Under the pieces are notes generated by a model, which saw only the letters and a program-made list of their open reading frames with translations, ran no database searches and was not told where the DNA came from. A DNA stretch of 61,422 nucleotides from Flavobacteriales bacterium (GTDB lineage: Bacteria; Bacteroidota; Bacteroidia; Flavobacteriales; Flavobacteriaceae), in assembly GCA_004214015.1 (NCBI GenBank), contig SGZE01000002.1, positions 1 to 61,422 on the forward strand. The letters are read 5' to 3'. The translations under genes were made by a program, and so were the position numbers. This document shows positions 8,988 to 17,547 of the stretch, one piece after another (position 1 is the first letter of the stretch; each line of letters begins with the position of its first letter).

Positions 8988-10046
8988 TTGAAAAACAATT
9001 TCATTTACGGTAAAAACAATCAAGAATTATACAAACTAGCTAAACAGAAAAAATTTGCTCTTCCTGCAATTAATGTTTCAGGGACGAATACCATAAACTC
9101 TGTTCTTGAAACAGCATCTGAGTTAAATAGCCCTGTAATAATTCAATTCTCTAATGGAGGTTCTCAGTTTATAGCCGGTAAAGGAATGCCAAATAAAGGC
9201 CTTAACTCATCTATTTCAGGATCAATAGCTGGTGCATATCATATTCATAAGACTATAGATGATTATAATTCAAAAGTAGTAATTCATACAGACCACTGTT
9301 CAAGAAAATTACTTCCATGGATAGATGGTTTACTTGAATATGGTAAAGGATTTTTTGATAAAAATGGATATCCATTATTTTCTTCACACATGATTGATTT
9401 ATCTGAAGAACCTATTGAAGAAAATATTGCTACATGTAAGGAATATCTTAAAAGAATGACAGATCTAGATATGACTTTGGAAATTGAGCTTGGTGTAACA
9501 GGAGGAGAAGAAGATGGAGTAGATAACTCAGATATTGATTCTTCAAAATTATATACACAACCCGAAGAGGTAGCATATGCATACTCTGAACTTAAATCTA
9601 TAAGCGATAAATTTATGATTGCTGCTGCATTTGGGAATGTTCACGGAGTTTATAAACCAGGAAATGTAAAGCTTACACCAAAAATTCTTAAAAATTCACA
9701 AGAACATGTTTCAAAAAAATTTAACGTACCTCATAACTCTCTTGACTTTGTATTTCATGGTGGCTCAGGATCTTCAGTTGAAGAGATAAGAGAAGCAATT
9801 GATTATGGTGTAATAAAGATGAATATTGATACTGACCTTCAATTTGCATTTACAGAAGGTATAAGAGATTATATGCTAGACAAAAAAGATTATTTGATGA
9901 CTCAGATAGGTAATCCTGAAGGAAGTGAAAATCCGAACAAAAAATACTATGACCCAAGAGCATGGTTAAGAAAGGGTGAAGAGACATTTAAAGCTAGATT
10001 AACTAAAGCTTTTGAAGATTTAAATAATATCAATACCTTAGACTAA
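8988..10046 (+). CDS. fbaA: Class II fructose-bisphosphate aldolase
   Basis: Zinc-dependent aldolase that interconverts fructose 1,6-bisphosphate with DHAP and glyceraldehyde 3-phosphate, in glycolysis and gluconeogenesis. The 352 residues are close to E. coli FbaA. Visible motifs are VVIHTDHCSR with a zinc-binding His, the acidic stretch LEIELGVTGGEEDGVDN, AAAFGNVHGVYKPGNV, the FVFHGGSGSS phosphate loop and VIKMNIDTDLQFAF. The start is TTG at 8988, which gives the expected N-terminus. accD follows after 12 bases, so glycolysis and fatty-acid precursor supply share a transcript here. Confidence 0.95.
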   Translation: MKNNFIYGKNNQELYKLAKQKKFALPAINVSGTNTINSVLETASELNSPVIIQFSNGGSQFIAGKGMPNKGLNSSISGSIAGAYHIHKTIDDYNSKVVIHTDHCSRKLLPWIDGLLEYGKGFFDKNGYPLFSSHMIDLSEEPIEENIATCKEYLKRMTDLDMTLEIELGVTGGEEDGVDNSDIDSSKLYTQPEEVAYAYSELKSISDKFMIAAAFGNVHGVYKPGNVKLTPKILKNSQEHVSKKFNVPHNSLDFVFHGGSGSSVEEIREAIDYGVIKMNIDTDLQFAFTEGIRDYMLDKKDYLMTQIGNPEGSENPNKKYYDPRAWLRKGEETFKARLTKAFEDLNNINTLD

Positions 10047-10058
10047 ACTCTAGTAAAG

Positions 10059-10913
10059 ATGAGTTGGTTCAAAAGAACAAATAAAAACATTAATACTAAG
10101 ACTGAGGAAAAGAAAGATATTCCTGCGGGCTTATGGTATAAAACTCCTACTGGTAAAATAATTGAAACAAAGGAACTAGCTGAAAATAAATACGTTAGCC
10201 CTGAAGATGACTATCATGTTCATATCGGTAGCAAAGAATACTTTGAAATACTTTTTGATGAAAAATTTAAAGAGTTAAACTCAGGTATTACTTCCGTTGA
10301 TTTTCTTAAGTTTCAAGATCAAAAAAAATATTCTGACAGATTAAAAGACGCACAAGTAAAAACAAACCTCAAAGATGCTATTAGAATTGGTTATGGTAAA
10401 TCTCAAGGGAAAGATATTGTTATAGCTTGTATGGATTTTAAATTTATAGGTGGATCAATGGGATCTGTTGTGGGTGAAAAAATTTCTCTTTCAATTGATT
10501 TTGCAATCAAAAAAAAGTGTCCTTTAGTTGTTATATCAAAGTCTGGAGGTGCTAGGATGATGGAATCCGCTACATCATTAATGCAAATGGCTAAAACCTC
10601 TGCTAAATTAAATGATTTATCTGAGGCTAAATTACCATATATTTCATTATGTACTGATCCAACAACAGGTGGAACAACTGCTTCATTTGCAATGCTAGGA
10701 GATATAAATATAGCTGAACCAAAAGCTCTTATAGCTTTTGCTGGGCCAAGAGTTGTAAAAGATACTACTGGTCAAGATTTACCAGAAGGATTTCAAAAAA
10801 GCGAATTTCTTCTTGAAAAAGGCTTCCTAGATTTTATAACCCACAGAAAAGAATTAAAAAAGAAAATAAACCTTTACATAGATTTAATCCAGAATAATCC
10901 TCTTCGTAAATAA
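10059..10913 (+). CDS. accD: Acetyl-CoA carboxylase carboxyltransferase subunit beta, without zinc ligands
   Basis: Beta half of the carboxyltransferase that moves CO2 from carboxybiotin to acetyl-CoA, the first step of fatty-acid synthesis; its partner AccA is not in the window. The 284 residues start with the typical MSWFKR. The crotonase-like core carries [25 protein letters not shown] and [16 protein letters not shown]. The N-terminal zinc ribbon normally has four Cys in two CxxC pairs. Here the equivalent places read WYKTPTGK and VSPEDDYH, so all four are absent. I recall the same substitution in other flavobacterial AccD, so this is probably a lineage trait and not damage. It follows fba by 12 bases. 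Confidence 0.95.
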   Translation: MSWFKRTNKNINTKTEEKKDIPAGLWYKTPTGKIIETKELAENKYVSPEDDYHVHIGSKEYFEILFDEKFKELNSGITSVDFLKFQDQKKYSDRLKDAQVKTNLKDAIRIGYGKSQGKDIVIACMDFKFIGGSMGSVVGEKISLSIDFAIKKKCPLVVISKSGGARMMESATSLMQMAKTSAKLNDLSEAKLPYISLCTDPTTGGTTASFAMLGDINIAEPKALIAFAGPRVVKDTTGQDLPEGFQKSEFLLEKGFLDFITHRKELKKKINLYIDLIQNNPLRK

Positions 10914-10947
10914 GGATAAATAATTTAATTTTCTAAATATATTCTAC

Positions 10948-10955
10948 TATATTTG
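10948..10955 (+). promoter_or_regulatory. -7 promoter element (TAnnTTTG) for rpsO
   Basis: TATATTTG followed by C is an exact match to the Bacteroidota -7 consensus and lies 18 bases before the rpsO ATG. The -33 TTTG is not clear. It probably drives rpsO-pnp and perhaps rpoD. Confidence 0.65.
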
Positions 10956-10973
10956 CGGCTCAAAATTAATTGA

Positions 10974-11237
10974 ATGACAGTACTTAAGAAAGAAGAAATT
11001 TTTAAAGAATTCGGAAAGAACAAGAAAGACTCTGGTTCTTCTGAAAGTCAAATTGCACTTTTTACTAAAAGAATAGAAGATTTATCTAACCATTTAAAAG
11101 ATAATGCAAAAGATTTTAATACAGAGAAATCTCTTGTTAAAATGGTTGGTAAAAGAAGAAATTTACTTGAGTACCTTAAGAAAACAGACATTGAAAGATA
11201 CCGTGAAATAATTAAAAAATTAGGTATCAGAAAATAG
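10974..11237 (+). CDS. rpsO: 30S ribosomal protein S15
   Basis: Binds the central domain of 16S rRNA early in 30S assembly. The 87 residues have the usual S15 length. Diagnostic segments are GSSESQIALFTKRIEDLSNHL and the C-terminal MVGKRRNLLEYLKK with DIERYREIIKKLGIRK. It is preceded by a consensus -7 element 18 bases upstream and followed by pnp after 58 bases, the rpsO-pnp pairing common across bacteria. Confidence 0.97.
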   Translation: MTVLKKEEIFKEFGKNKKDSGSSESQIALFTKRIEDLSNHLKDNAKDFNTEKSLVKMVGKRRNLLEYLKKTDIERYREIIKKLGIRK

Positions 11238-11241
11238 GATT

Positions 11242-11293
11242 TTTAGTTTGGTTGTCTTCATACACACAACAATAAAAAATAACCAAAACTAAA
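11242..11293 (+). promoter_or_regulatory. Imperfect stem in the pnp leader
   Basis: TTTAGTTTGGTT (11242-11253) is complementary, with one bulge, to AACCAAAACTAAA (11281-11293). A shorter pair, GTTGT/ACAAC (11251-11255 and 11266-11270), lies inside. The lower strand ends 2 bases before the pnp ATG. In E. coli the rpsO-pnp leader folds and is used for pnp autoregulation; a similar role here is inference. Confidence 0.4.
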
Positions 11294-11295
11294 TT

Positions 11296-13404
11296 ATGAT
11301 TCCAAAACCTTTATCACAAACAATATCATTATCAGACGGTAGAGAGATTACTATCGAGACTGGTAAACTTGCAAAACAAGCTCATGGATCCGTTGTTATT
11401 AGAATGGGTGATTGTATGCTTTTATCAACTGTAGTTTCAAGCTACGGTTCATCATCCTTGGATTTTCTTCCACTAACAGTAGACTACAGAGAAAAATTTG
11501 CGTCTGCAGGTAGATTTCCTGGAGGATTCTTCAAAAGAGAGGCAAGACCAAGCAGTGAAGAAATCCTTACAATGAGAATAGTTGACAGAGTTTTACGTCC
11601 TCTATTTCCAAAGGATTACCATTCAGAAACCCAAGTTATGATTCAGCTTATGTCTAGTGATGAAAATGTAATGCCAGATGCTCTCGTAGGATTGGCAGCT
11701 TCAGCAGCTTTATCATTATCTGACATTCCATTTGATGGGCCAATTTCAGAGGTAAGAGTTGGTAGAATTGAAGGTGATTTTGTGATAAATCCTTCAAGGA
11801 GTGAATTAGCAGAATCAGATATTGATATAATGGTTGGTGCTTCTGAAGACTCAGTTGTTATGGTTGAAGGAGAATTTAATGAAATTTCAGAGGAAGAAAT
11901 GGCAGATGCAATCAAATTTGCTCACGAAGAAGTAAAGAAACATATAGAGGCACAAAAAAAACTGATCAAAATGGTTGGTATAAGTTCGGAGAAAAGAGAA
12001 TATGACGGAGCAGAAGAAGATTCTGAGCTAGAAGCTGAAATTTTAAAGAAAGTTTATCAAAAATCATATGATATAGCAAAGAAAGGCCTTTCAAAAAATG
12101 AAAGAAGCGAGCACTTTGGATTATTAAAAGATGAAGTAATTGAGTCTTATGATGAAGAAACATTAGAAGAAAAGAAAGATTTAATTACTAACTACTTTTA
12201 TAAAGCACAAAAGAAAGCAATAAGAGACTTAGTTTTAAATGATGGTATTAGACTGGACGGAAGAAAGACAGAGGATATTAGAGATATCTGGACAGAAGTA
12301 GGCTACCTTCCTTCCACTCATGGGTCTGCGGTTTTTACTAGAGGTGAAACACAGTCACTTGCATCTGTAACTCTTGGAACAAGTAGAGAGGTTAATATGA
12401 TTGATATGCCAACAAATCAATCTGAAGAAAAATTTTATTTACATTATAATTTTCCACCATTCTCAACAGGAGAAGCTAGACCTTTAAGAGGAACTTCAAG
12501 AAGAGAAATTGGACACGGAATGTTAGCTCAAAGAGCTCTTGAAAAGGTTATGCCAGAAGATTGTCCGTATACTGTTAGAATTGTTTCTGAGATACTAGAA
12601 TCTAATGGTTCATCTTCTATGGCCTCAGTATGTGCTGGATCACTAGCATTAATGGATGCTGGTATAAAAATTAAGAGTAATGTTTCTGGTATAGCAATGG
12701 GACTTATTAGTGAAGGTGATAAATATGCAGTCCTGTCAGATATTTTAGGAGATGAAGATCACCTAGGGGATATGGACTTTAAGGTTACAGGAACTAAAGA
12801 AGGTATTACAGCTTGTCAGATGGACATTAAAATTAAAGGTTTAAAATATGAAATCCTGGTTGAAGCATTACATCAAGCTAAAAAAGGAAGACTTGAAATA
12901 CTTGATAAATTAGATAGTTCTATTGATAAAGCTAACGAAACTGTTAAGGCACATGCTCCAAAAATGGTTAATATGGAGATTCCTAAAGATTTCATAGGTG
13001 CAGTTATAGGACCGGGTGGAAAAATGATTCAAGAACTTCAAAAAGAAAGTGATACAACTATTGTAATTAATGAAAAAGATGAGGTTGGAGTTGTAGAAAT
13101 CTTAGGTATTGATAAAGAAAAAATTGATAATGCAATTGAAAGAATAAAAAATATAATTTTTCAACCTGTTATTGATGAAGTTTATAAAGTAACTGTTGTC
13201 AAAATACTAGATTTTGGAGCTGTAGTAGAATTTGTTCCTGGGAAGGAAGTTCTTCTTCATGTTTCAGAAATTGCATGGGAAAGAGTTGAAAAGGTTACTG
13301 AGTATCTTAATCTAGGTGATCAAATTGAAGTAAAATACATGGGAATTGATAAAAGAACTAGAAAACAAAAAGTTTCTAGAAAAGTTCTTCTTGAAAGAAA
13401 ATAA
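11296..13404 (+). CDS. pnp: Polyribonucleotide nucleotidyltransferase (PNPase)
   Basis: Phosphorolytic 3'-to-5' exoribonuclease of mRNA decay, working as a trimer. The 702 residues show the full order: first RNase PH domain (~1-220, [20 protein letters not shown]), helical linker, second RNase PH domain (~300-540, [32 protein letters not shown] and catalytic-site [19 protein letters not shown]), KH domain ([20 protein letters not shown], ~555) and S1 domain ([15 protein letters not shown], ~625 to the end). The leader can form a stem reaching almost to the start codon, which may serve autoregulation. Confidence 0.97.
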   Translation: MIPKPLSQTISLSDGREITIETGKLAKQAHGSVVIRMGDCMLLSTVVSSYGSSSLDFLPLTVDYREKFASAGRFPGGFFKREARPSSEEILTMRIVDRVLRPLFPKDYHSETQVMIQLMSSDENVMPDALVGLAASAALSLSDIPFDGPISEVRVGRIEGDFVINPSRSELAESDIDIMVGASEDSVVMVEGEFNEISEEEMADAIKFAHEEVKKHIEAQKKLIKMVGISSEKREYDGAEEDSELEAEILKKVYQKSYDIAKKGLSKNERSEHFGLLKDEVIESYDEETLEEKKDLITNYFYKAQKKAIRDLVLNDGIRLDGRKTEDIRDIWTEVGYLPSTHGSAVFTRGETQSLASVTLGTSREVNMIDMPTNQSEEKFYLHYNFPPFSTGEARPLRGTSRREIGHGMLAQRALEKVMPEDCPYTVRIVSEILESNGSSSMASVCAGSLALMDAGIKIKSNVSGIAMGLISEGDKYAVLSDILGDEDHLGDMDFKVTGTKEGITACQMDIKIKGLKYEILVEALHQAKKGRLEILDKLDSSIDKANETVKAHAPKMVNMEIPKDFIGAVIGPGGKMIQELQKESDTTIVINEKDEVGVVEILGIDKEKIDNAIERIKNIIFQPVIDEVYKVTVVKILDFGAVVEFVPGKEVLLHVSEIAWERVEKVTEYLNLGDQIEVKYMGIDKRTRKQKVSRKVLLERK

Positions 13405-13425
13405 TTTTTTTTTTCATTTTGGAAC

Positions 13426-13433
13426 AATTTTTG
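13426..13433 (+). promoter_or_regulatory. Weak candidate -7 element for rpoD
   Basis: AATTTTTG differs from TAnnTTTG at one position and lies 16 bases before the rpoD ATG, a spacing like that of the better promoters here. rpoD could equally be read through from pnp. Confidence 0.3.
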
Positions 13434-13449
13434 TGGCATTATATAGTCT

Positions 13450-14313
13450 ATGAGACAACTAAAAATTACAAAACAAGTAACTAATAGAGAGACAGCCTCT
13501 CTAGATAAATACCTTCAAGAAATTGGAAAGGTAGACTTAATTACTGCAGAGGAGGAGGTTGAATTAGCTCAAAGAATTAAAAAAGGTGACCAATTTGCAC
13601 TTGAAAAACTTACAAAAGCTAATTTAAGGTTTGTTGTCTCTGTGGCTAAACAATATCAAAATCAAGGGCTAACTCTGCCAGATTTAATAAATGAAGGTAA
13701 TCTTGGTCTAATTAAAGCTGCTCAAAGATTTGACGAAACAAGAGGTTTTAAATTTATCTCTTACGCTGTTTGGTGGATTAGACAATCTATACTTCAAGCA
13801 CTGGCAGAACAATCTAGAATTGTAAGACTTCCACTTAACAAAATTGGATCAATTAACAAAATCAACAAAACTTATGCATTTCTTGAGCAAGCTCATGAAA
13901 GAGCTCCATCAGCAGAAGAAATAGCAAAAGAACTAGATATGACTGTTAATGATGTAAAAGAGTCTCTGAAAAATTCTGGAAGACATGTCTCCATGGATGC
14001 TCCTTTGGTAGAAGGTGAAGATTCTAATCTTTACGATGTTCTTAACAGTGGAGAGTCACCTAACCCTGATAGACAACTTTTGCACGAATCTCTTAGAACA
14101 GAGATTGAAAGAGCATTAGATACCCTTACCCCTCGTGAAGCTGACGTTGTAAGATTATATTTTGGTCTTGGAAACCAGCATGCTATGACCCTTGAAGAAA
14201 TTGGTGAAACTTTTGATTTAACAAGAGAAAGAGTTAGGCAAATCAAAGAAAAAGCCATAAGAAGGCTAAAACATACCTCAAGAAGTAAAATTCTTAAAAC
14301 ATATTTAGGGTAA
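13450..14313 (+). CDS. rpoD: Primary RNA polymerase sigma factor (sigma-70, Bacteroidota type)
   Basis: Housekeeping sigma factor. The 287 residues match the short Bacteroidota RpoD, which lacks the large N-terminal region 1.1. Region 1.2 begins at [22 protein letters not shown]. Region 2 holds [32 protein letters not shown] and [15 protein letters not shown], region 3 follows, and region 4 ends with [30 protein letters not shown]-type helix-turn-helix residues (seen as [20 protein letters not shown]). The protein presumably reads the TAnnTTTG promoters seen elsewhere in this window. It lies 45 bases after pnp. Confidence 0.97.
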   Translation: MRQLKITKQVTNRETASLDKYLQEIGKVDLITAEEEVELAQRIKKGDQFALEKLTKANLRFVVSVAKQYQNQGLTLPDLINEGNLGLIKAAQRFDETRGFKFISYAVWWIRQSILQALAEQSRIVRLPLNKIGSINKINKTYAFLEQAHERAPSAEEIAKELDMTVNDVKESLKNSGRHVSMDAPLVEGEDSNLYDVLNSGESPNPDRQLLHESLRTEIERALDTLTPREADVVRLYFGLGNQHAMTLEEIGETFDLTRERVRQIKEKAIRRLKHTSRSKILKTYLG

Positions 14314-14349
14314 GTATATCTCCTTTTAATGTTTATATCTTTTATTAAC

Positions 14350-14365
14350 AGATTTAATTAAATCT
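14350..14365. repeat. Perfect 16-bp palindrome upstream of rpe
   Basis: AGATTTAATTAAATCT is a perfect palindrome in the rpoD-rpe gap, 33 bases before the rpe ATG. It covers the place where a -33 element would fall relative to the weak -7 at 14378. It could be an operator or a chance AT-rich palindrome. Confidence 0.35.
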
Positions 14366-14377
14366 ATAAGGTTATTT

Positions 14378-14385
14378 TATATTCG
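14378..14385 (+). promoter_or_regulatory. Weak candidate -7 element for rpe
   Basis: TATATTCG matches TAnnTTTG except for one base and lies 12 bases before the rpe ATG. Confidence 0.3.
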
Positions 14386-14397
14386 TAATAAAACATT

Positions 14398-15042
14398 ATG
14401 TCTATAAAAATAGCTCCATCTATTCTTGCTGCTAACTTTGGCAATCTATCTCTTGAATGTAAAAAAATTGATAAAAGTAATGCTGACTGGTTCCATTTAG
14501 ATGTTATGGATGGACTATTTGTTCCCAATATATCATACGGAATGCCAATAGTCAAGTCAATCAGAAAGATGACAAAGAAACCCCTAGATGTTCATTTAAT
14601 GATTATTGAACCTGAAAGATATATTGATAAATTTATTGAAATTGGCTCTGATATTCTTACTGTTCATGTTGAAGCTACTTCAAAAATGGACAATATAATA
14701 GATAAAATTAATCATTCAGGAATTAAATCTGGGATAGCTATTAATCCTGATACACCAATTAGTAAATTAGATGATTACATTTGTAATGTTGACTTAATTT
14801 GCCTGATGGGAGTCCATGCAGGATTTGGAGGACAAAAATTTATTAAAAAAACATTTAATAGACTTGAAGAACTTAAAAACTTAATTAATTCTAAAAATTC
14901 ATCTGCCCTTATTGAGATTGATGGCGGAGTAAATGAAAATAATTTTGAAAAACTTAAAAATTTAGGCGCTGATGTTCTTGTTGCAGGAAGTTATATTTTT
15001 AACTCTTCTAATTATAATACAGCTATCGATCTACTTAAATAA
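14398..15042 (+). CDS. rpe: Ribulose-phosphate 3-epimerase
   Basis: Interconverts ribulose 5-phosphate and xylulose 5-phosphate in the pentose phosphate pathway. The 214-residue TIM barrel has the expected signatures: IAPSILAANFGNL, FHLDVMDGLFVPNISYG with metal and catalytic residues, LDVHLMIIEPE and EIDGGVNENN. The phosphate-side loop reads LMGVHAGFGGQKF where most family members have a form like MSVNPGFGGQ, so three loop positions are unusual while FGGQ is kept. It is separated from rpoD by 84 bases, which hold a palindrome and a weak promoter. Confidence 0.95.
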   Translation: MSIKIAPSILAANFGNLSLECKKIDKSNADWFHLDVMDGLFVPNISYGMPIVKSIRKMTKKPLDVHLMIIEPERYIDKFIEIGSDILTVHVEATSKMDNIIDKINHSGIKSGIAINPDTPISKLDDYICNVDLICLMGVHAGFGGQKFIKKTFNRLEELKNLINSKNSSALIEIDGGVNENNFEKLKNLGADVLVAGSYIFNSSNYNTAIDLLK

Positions 15043-15067
15043 ACAATAATTTAAAATCTTTAATTTT

Positions 15068-15826
15068 ATGAAGTTTATGTTCAGATCATATAAAATTTTA
15101 AAAATTAACTTAGTATTTATCCTTTTTATTGCTTGTAATACATCAAGTAATTTGGATGATGAAAGTTCACCTATTTATAGTACAGAATCAAATATTATTG
15201 AAAATCAAGAGTTGAATTCTATAATTTCAAATGAAAGCCCATTATCGCTATTAGCTTTGGGTGATAGCTATACTATCGGAGAGGGAGTAAATGAAGAAGA
15301 AAGATGGCCTAACCAATTTGTTCAAGTTGCTTATGAAAATGGCATAGACTTTTTAACTCCAAGAATAATTGCAATGACTGGATGGAAAACATATGATTTG
15401 ATCAATGGAATAGAATCAAGCAATTTTGAAAAAAAATATGATTACGTTTCACTATTAATTGGGGTTAATAATCAGTTTAATTCAAGATCTATTAACGAAT
15501 TTGAAGATGATCTAGACAAACTATTAATCAAAATAAATAATTTAAAGAAAAAAGATGGTAGTGTTTTAATAATCTCAATACCTGATTGGGGATCTTCACC
15601 ATATGGGGAAAATATGGATAGAAATCAAATTTCAACTGAAATAAATACTTTTAATAATAGTTTGAAAAGCTTTGCAAATATTAATGGTTTAAAGTATGTT
15701 GATGTAACTGAAATATCTCGAAGAGCAATAAACGAGTCTAATTTAATTACTAGTGACAATCTTCATCCTAGTGGTTTAATGTATCTAGAATGGGCTAAGA
15801 AAATTTTTAATGTTTGGATAAATTAA
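15068..15826 (+). CDS. SGNH/GDSL-type hydrolase lipoprotein
   Basis: Predicted esterase/lipase-like hydrolase anchored outside the inner membrane. The 252 residues start with a signal ending in lipobox FIAC (Cys23). Block I is LLALGDSYTIGEG with nucleophile Ser67, block III is VSLLIGVNNQF, and block V is DNLHPSGLMY with the Asp and His of the triad. The natural ester is unknown; acyl or acetyl esters of glycans or lipids are common in this superfamily. It starts 26 bases after rpe and overlaps the kynureninase gene by 13 bases, so both belong to the rpe transcript. Confidence 0.87.
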   Translation: MKFMFRSYKILKINLVFILFIACNTSSNLDDESSPIYSTESNIIENQELNSIISNESPLSLLALGDSYTIGEGVNEEERWPNQFVQVAYENGIDFLTPRIIAMTGWKTYDLINGIESSNFEKKYDYVSLLIGVNNQFNSRSINEFEDDLDKLLIKINNLKKKDGSVLIISIPDWGSSPYGENMDRNQISTEINTFNNSLKSFANINGLKYVDVTEISRRAINESNLITSDNLHPSGLMYLEWAKKIFNVWIN

Positions 15827-17082
15827 AAAAAATAGCAATTAATCTTGATTCTAATGACGAATTATCCTCATATAGAAAGGAATTTATATTACCTACTAAT
15901 ACTATTTATCTTGATGGAAATTCACTAGGTGTTCTATCAAAAAATATTATAGATGATATAAATAATACAATCAAGGAGGACTGGGGAAATAATCTTATTT
16001 CTAGTTGGAATGATAAATGGATTGAACTTCCAAATAAAGTATCAAAAAAAATAGCTTCTATACTTAATTGTAGTGGTAATGAGGTTTATGTTGGTAGCTC
16101 AACATCAAATAATCTTTATAAGCTAATCAAGAGCATATTAGAGGCTCATAAAGACATAAAAAACATATCAACTGATAATCTTAACTTTCCATCAGATAAA
16201 TATATATGCGAAGGCATTTGTGAGGATTTTAATTTAAAATTTAAATTTTTAGATTATAAAAATGATTTATTTCCTGATATAGAAGTTCTAAAAAGATTTA
16301 TAATTGATAATCCGGGGATAATAGTTCTTTCTCATGTAACTTATAAATCATCTTATAGATATCCAATAAAAGAGATTAATAAATTTTGTAGAGAAAATAA
16401 ATCAATGGCTATTTGGGATTTAAGTCATTCTATTGGTGCAGTCCATATTGACATGGAGTCGAATGAATCAGATTTTGCAGTTGGGTGTACTTATAAATAT
16501 CTAAACGGTGGACCTGGATCACCTGCATTCATTTATGTTAGAAAAAATCAAATAAAAAAATTAAAATCTCCAATCAAAGGATGGTTTAGTCATAATAAAC
16601 CTTTTGATTTTTCTGAAGAGTATCAAGAATCTAACTCAATGGAAAAATTTTCAAATGGAACTCCTCATATTTTATCATTATCAACACTAAAATCATCATT
16701 AGATATAACAATAAGTGCTTCTACAAAAAAACTTGAAAATAAATCTCACAAATTGTTTCATTTTTTTGAATCAATATATAAAGAGAAGTTAAGTGATAAA
16801 AAATTCAAATTAATAACTAAAAATAATAGAGATGAAAGTGGTTCTCATATTTCATTACACCATAATGAAGCCTGGCGAATATCTCAATGTTTAATTTCTC
16901 CTATCAGAAATACTTCAATTAAAATTATAGTTGATTATAGACCTAATAACATTATAAGGATTGCTTTAACGCCTTTATACACATCTTTTAAAGACATAAA
17001 TATTCTATGTGAAAGAATAGTTGAAATAATTGATACTAAAGAATTTAAACAAAAGGATAATACAAAAGAAGGGGTTACTTAA
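15814..17082 (+). CDS. kynU: Kynureninase
   Basis: PLP enzyme that cleaves kynurenine or 3-hydroxykynurenine to (3-hydroxy)anthranilate and alanine, in tryptophan breakdown or in NAD synthesis from tryptophan. Length (422) fits. Motifs are IYLDGNSLGVLSK near residue 31, VLSHVTYKSSYRYPI, WDLSHSIGAVHIDM with the PLP-ring Asp, and FAVGCTYKYLNGGPGSP with the PLP lysine. The start is TTG at 15814, inside the end of the hydrolase gene (13-base overlap). No other kynurenine-pathway gene is in the window, although nadE, the last NAD-synthesis step, lies at 34349. Confidence 0.93.
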   Translation: MDKLKKIAINLDSNDELSSYRKEFILPTNTIYLDGNSLGVLSKNIIDDINNTIKEDWGNNLISSWNDKWIELPNKVSKKIASILNCSGNEVYVGSSTSNNLYKLIKSILEAHKDIKNISTDNLNFPSDKYICEGICEDFNLKFKFLDYKNDLFPDIEVLKRFIIDNPGIIVLSHVTYKSSYRYPIKEINKFCRENKSMAIWDLSHSIGAVHIDMESNESDFAVGCTYKYLNGGPGSPAFIYVRKNQIKKLKSPIKGWFSHNKPFDFSEEYQESNSMEKFSNGTPHILSLSTLKSSLDITISASTKKLENKSHKLFHFFESIYKEKLSDKKFKLITKNNRDESGSHISLHHNEAWRISQCLISPIRNTSIKIIVDYRPNNIIRIALTPLYTSFKDINILCERIVEIIDTKEFKQKDNTKEGVT

Positions 17083-17091
17083 AACTTTAAA

Positions 17092-17544
17092 TTAATTCAT
17101 CAATTTATTTTTAACCATTTCTGCAATCACTCTCCCTTCAGCTTTTCCTGAAACTTTTAGATTAACATTGGCTATTACTTTACCCATATCTTTCATTGAT
17201 TCTGCATTTAAATCTGTTATTACTGAATCAATAATTTCAGATAACTCAGATTCACTTAGTTGTTCTGGGAGAAATTCTGAGATAATCTTTGCCTGAGAAA
17301 TTTCGAGCTCTGCTAATTCACCTCTTTCTTGCTCAATATATATTTTAGCACTATCATTTCTTTGTTTTACCATTTTTTGAAGAATTTTAAGAATAATTTC
17401 TTCTTCGACTTGATCTTTAGATCCAGTTTTAGTTTTTTCTAATAAAATTGCAGACTTTATAGCTCTAAGAGATTCTAACCTTATAGTATCCTTACTTTTC
17501 ATTGAGTCCTTAATTGACTCATTAATTTTGTTTTCTATATTCAT
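17092..17544 (-). CDS. GatB/YqeY-domain protein
   Basis: Small helical protein (150 residues) related to the tail domain of the amidotransferase subunit GatB. Its N-terminal MNIENKINESIKDSMKSKD and C-terminal KMGKVIANVNLKVSGKAEGRV-like segment (seen as MGKVIANVNLKVSGKAEGRV) fit the YqeY family. Its precise role is not established; a tRNA-linked function is often assumed. It is the last gene of the cell-division cluster, 3 bases after ftsZ, and ends 9 bases from the convergent kynureninase gene with no obvious terminator. Confidence 0.88.
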   Translation of the reverse strand: MNIENKINESIKDSMKSKDTIRLESLRAIKSAILLEKTKTGSKDQVEEEIILKILQKMVKQRNDSAKIYIEQERGELAELEISQAKIISEFLPEQLSESELSEIIDSVITDLNAESMKDMGKVIANVNLKVSGKAEGRVIAEMVKNKLMN

Positions 17545-17547
17545 ATT

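Noticed and set aside
11643-11915. Serine/isoleucine-rich minus-strand frame inside pnp
   Set aside because: Antisense shadow of a conserved PNPase domain.
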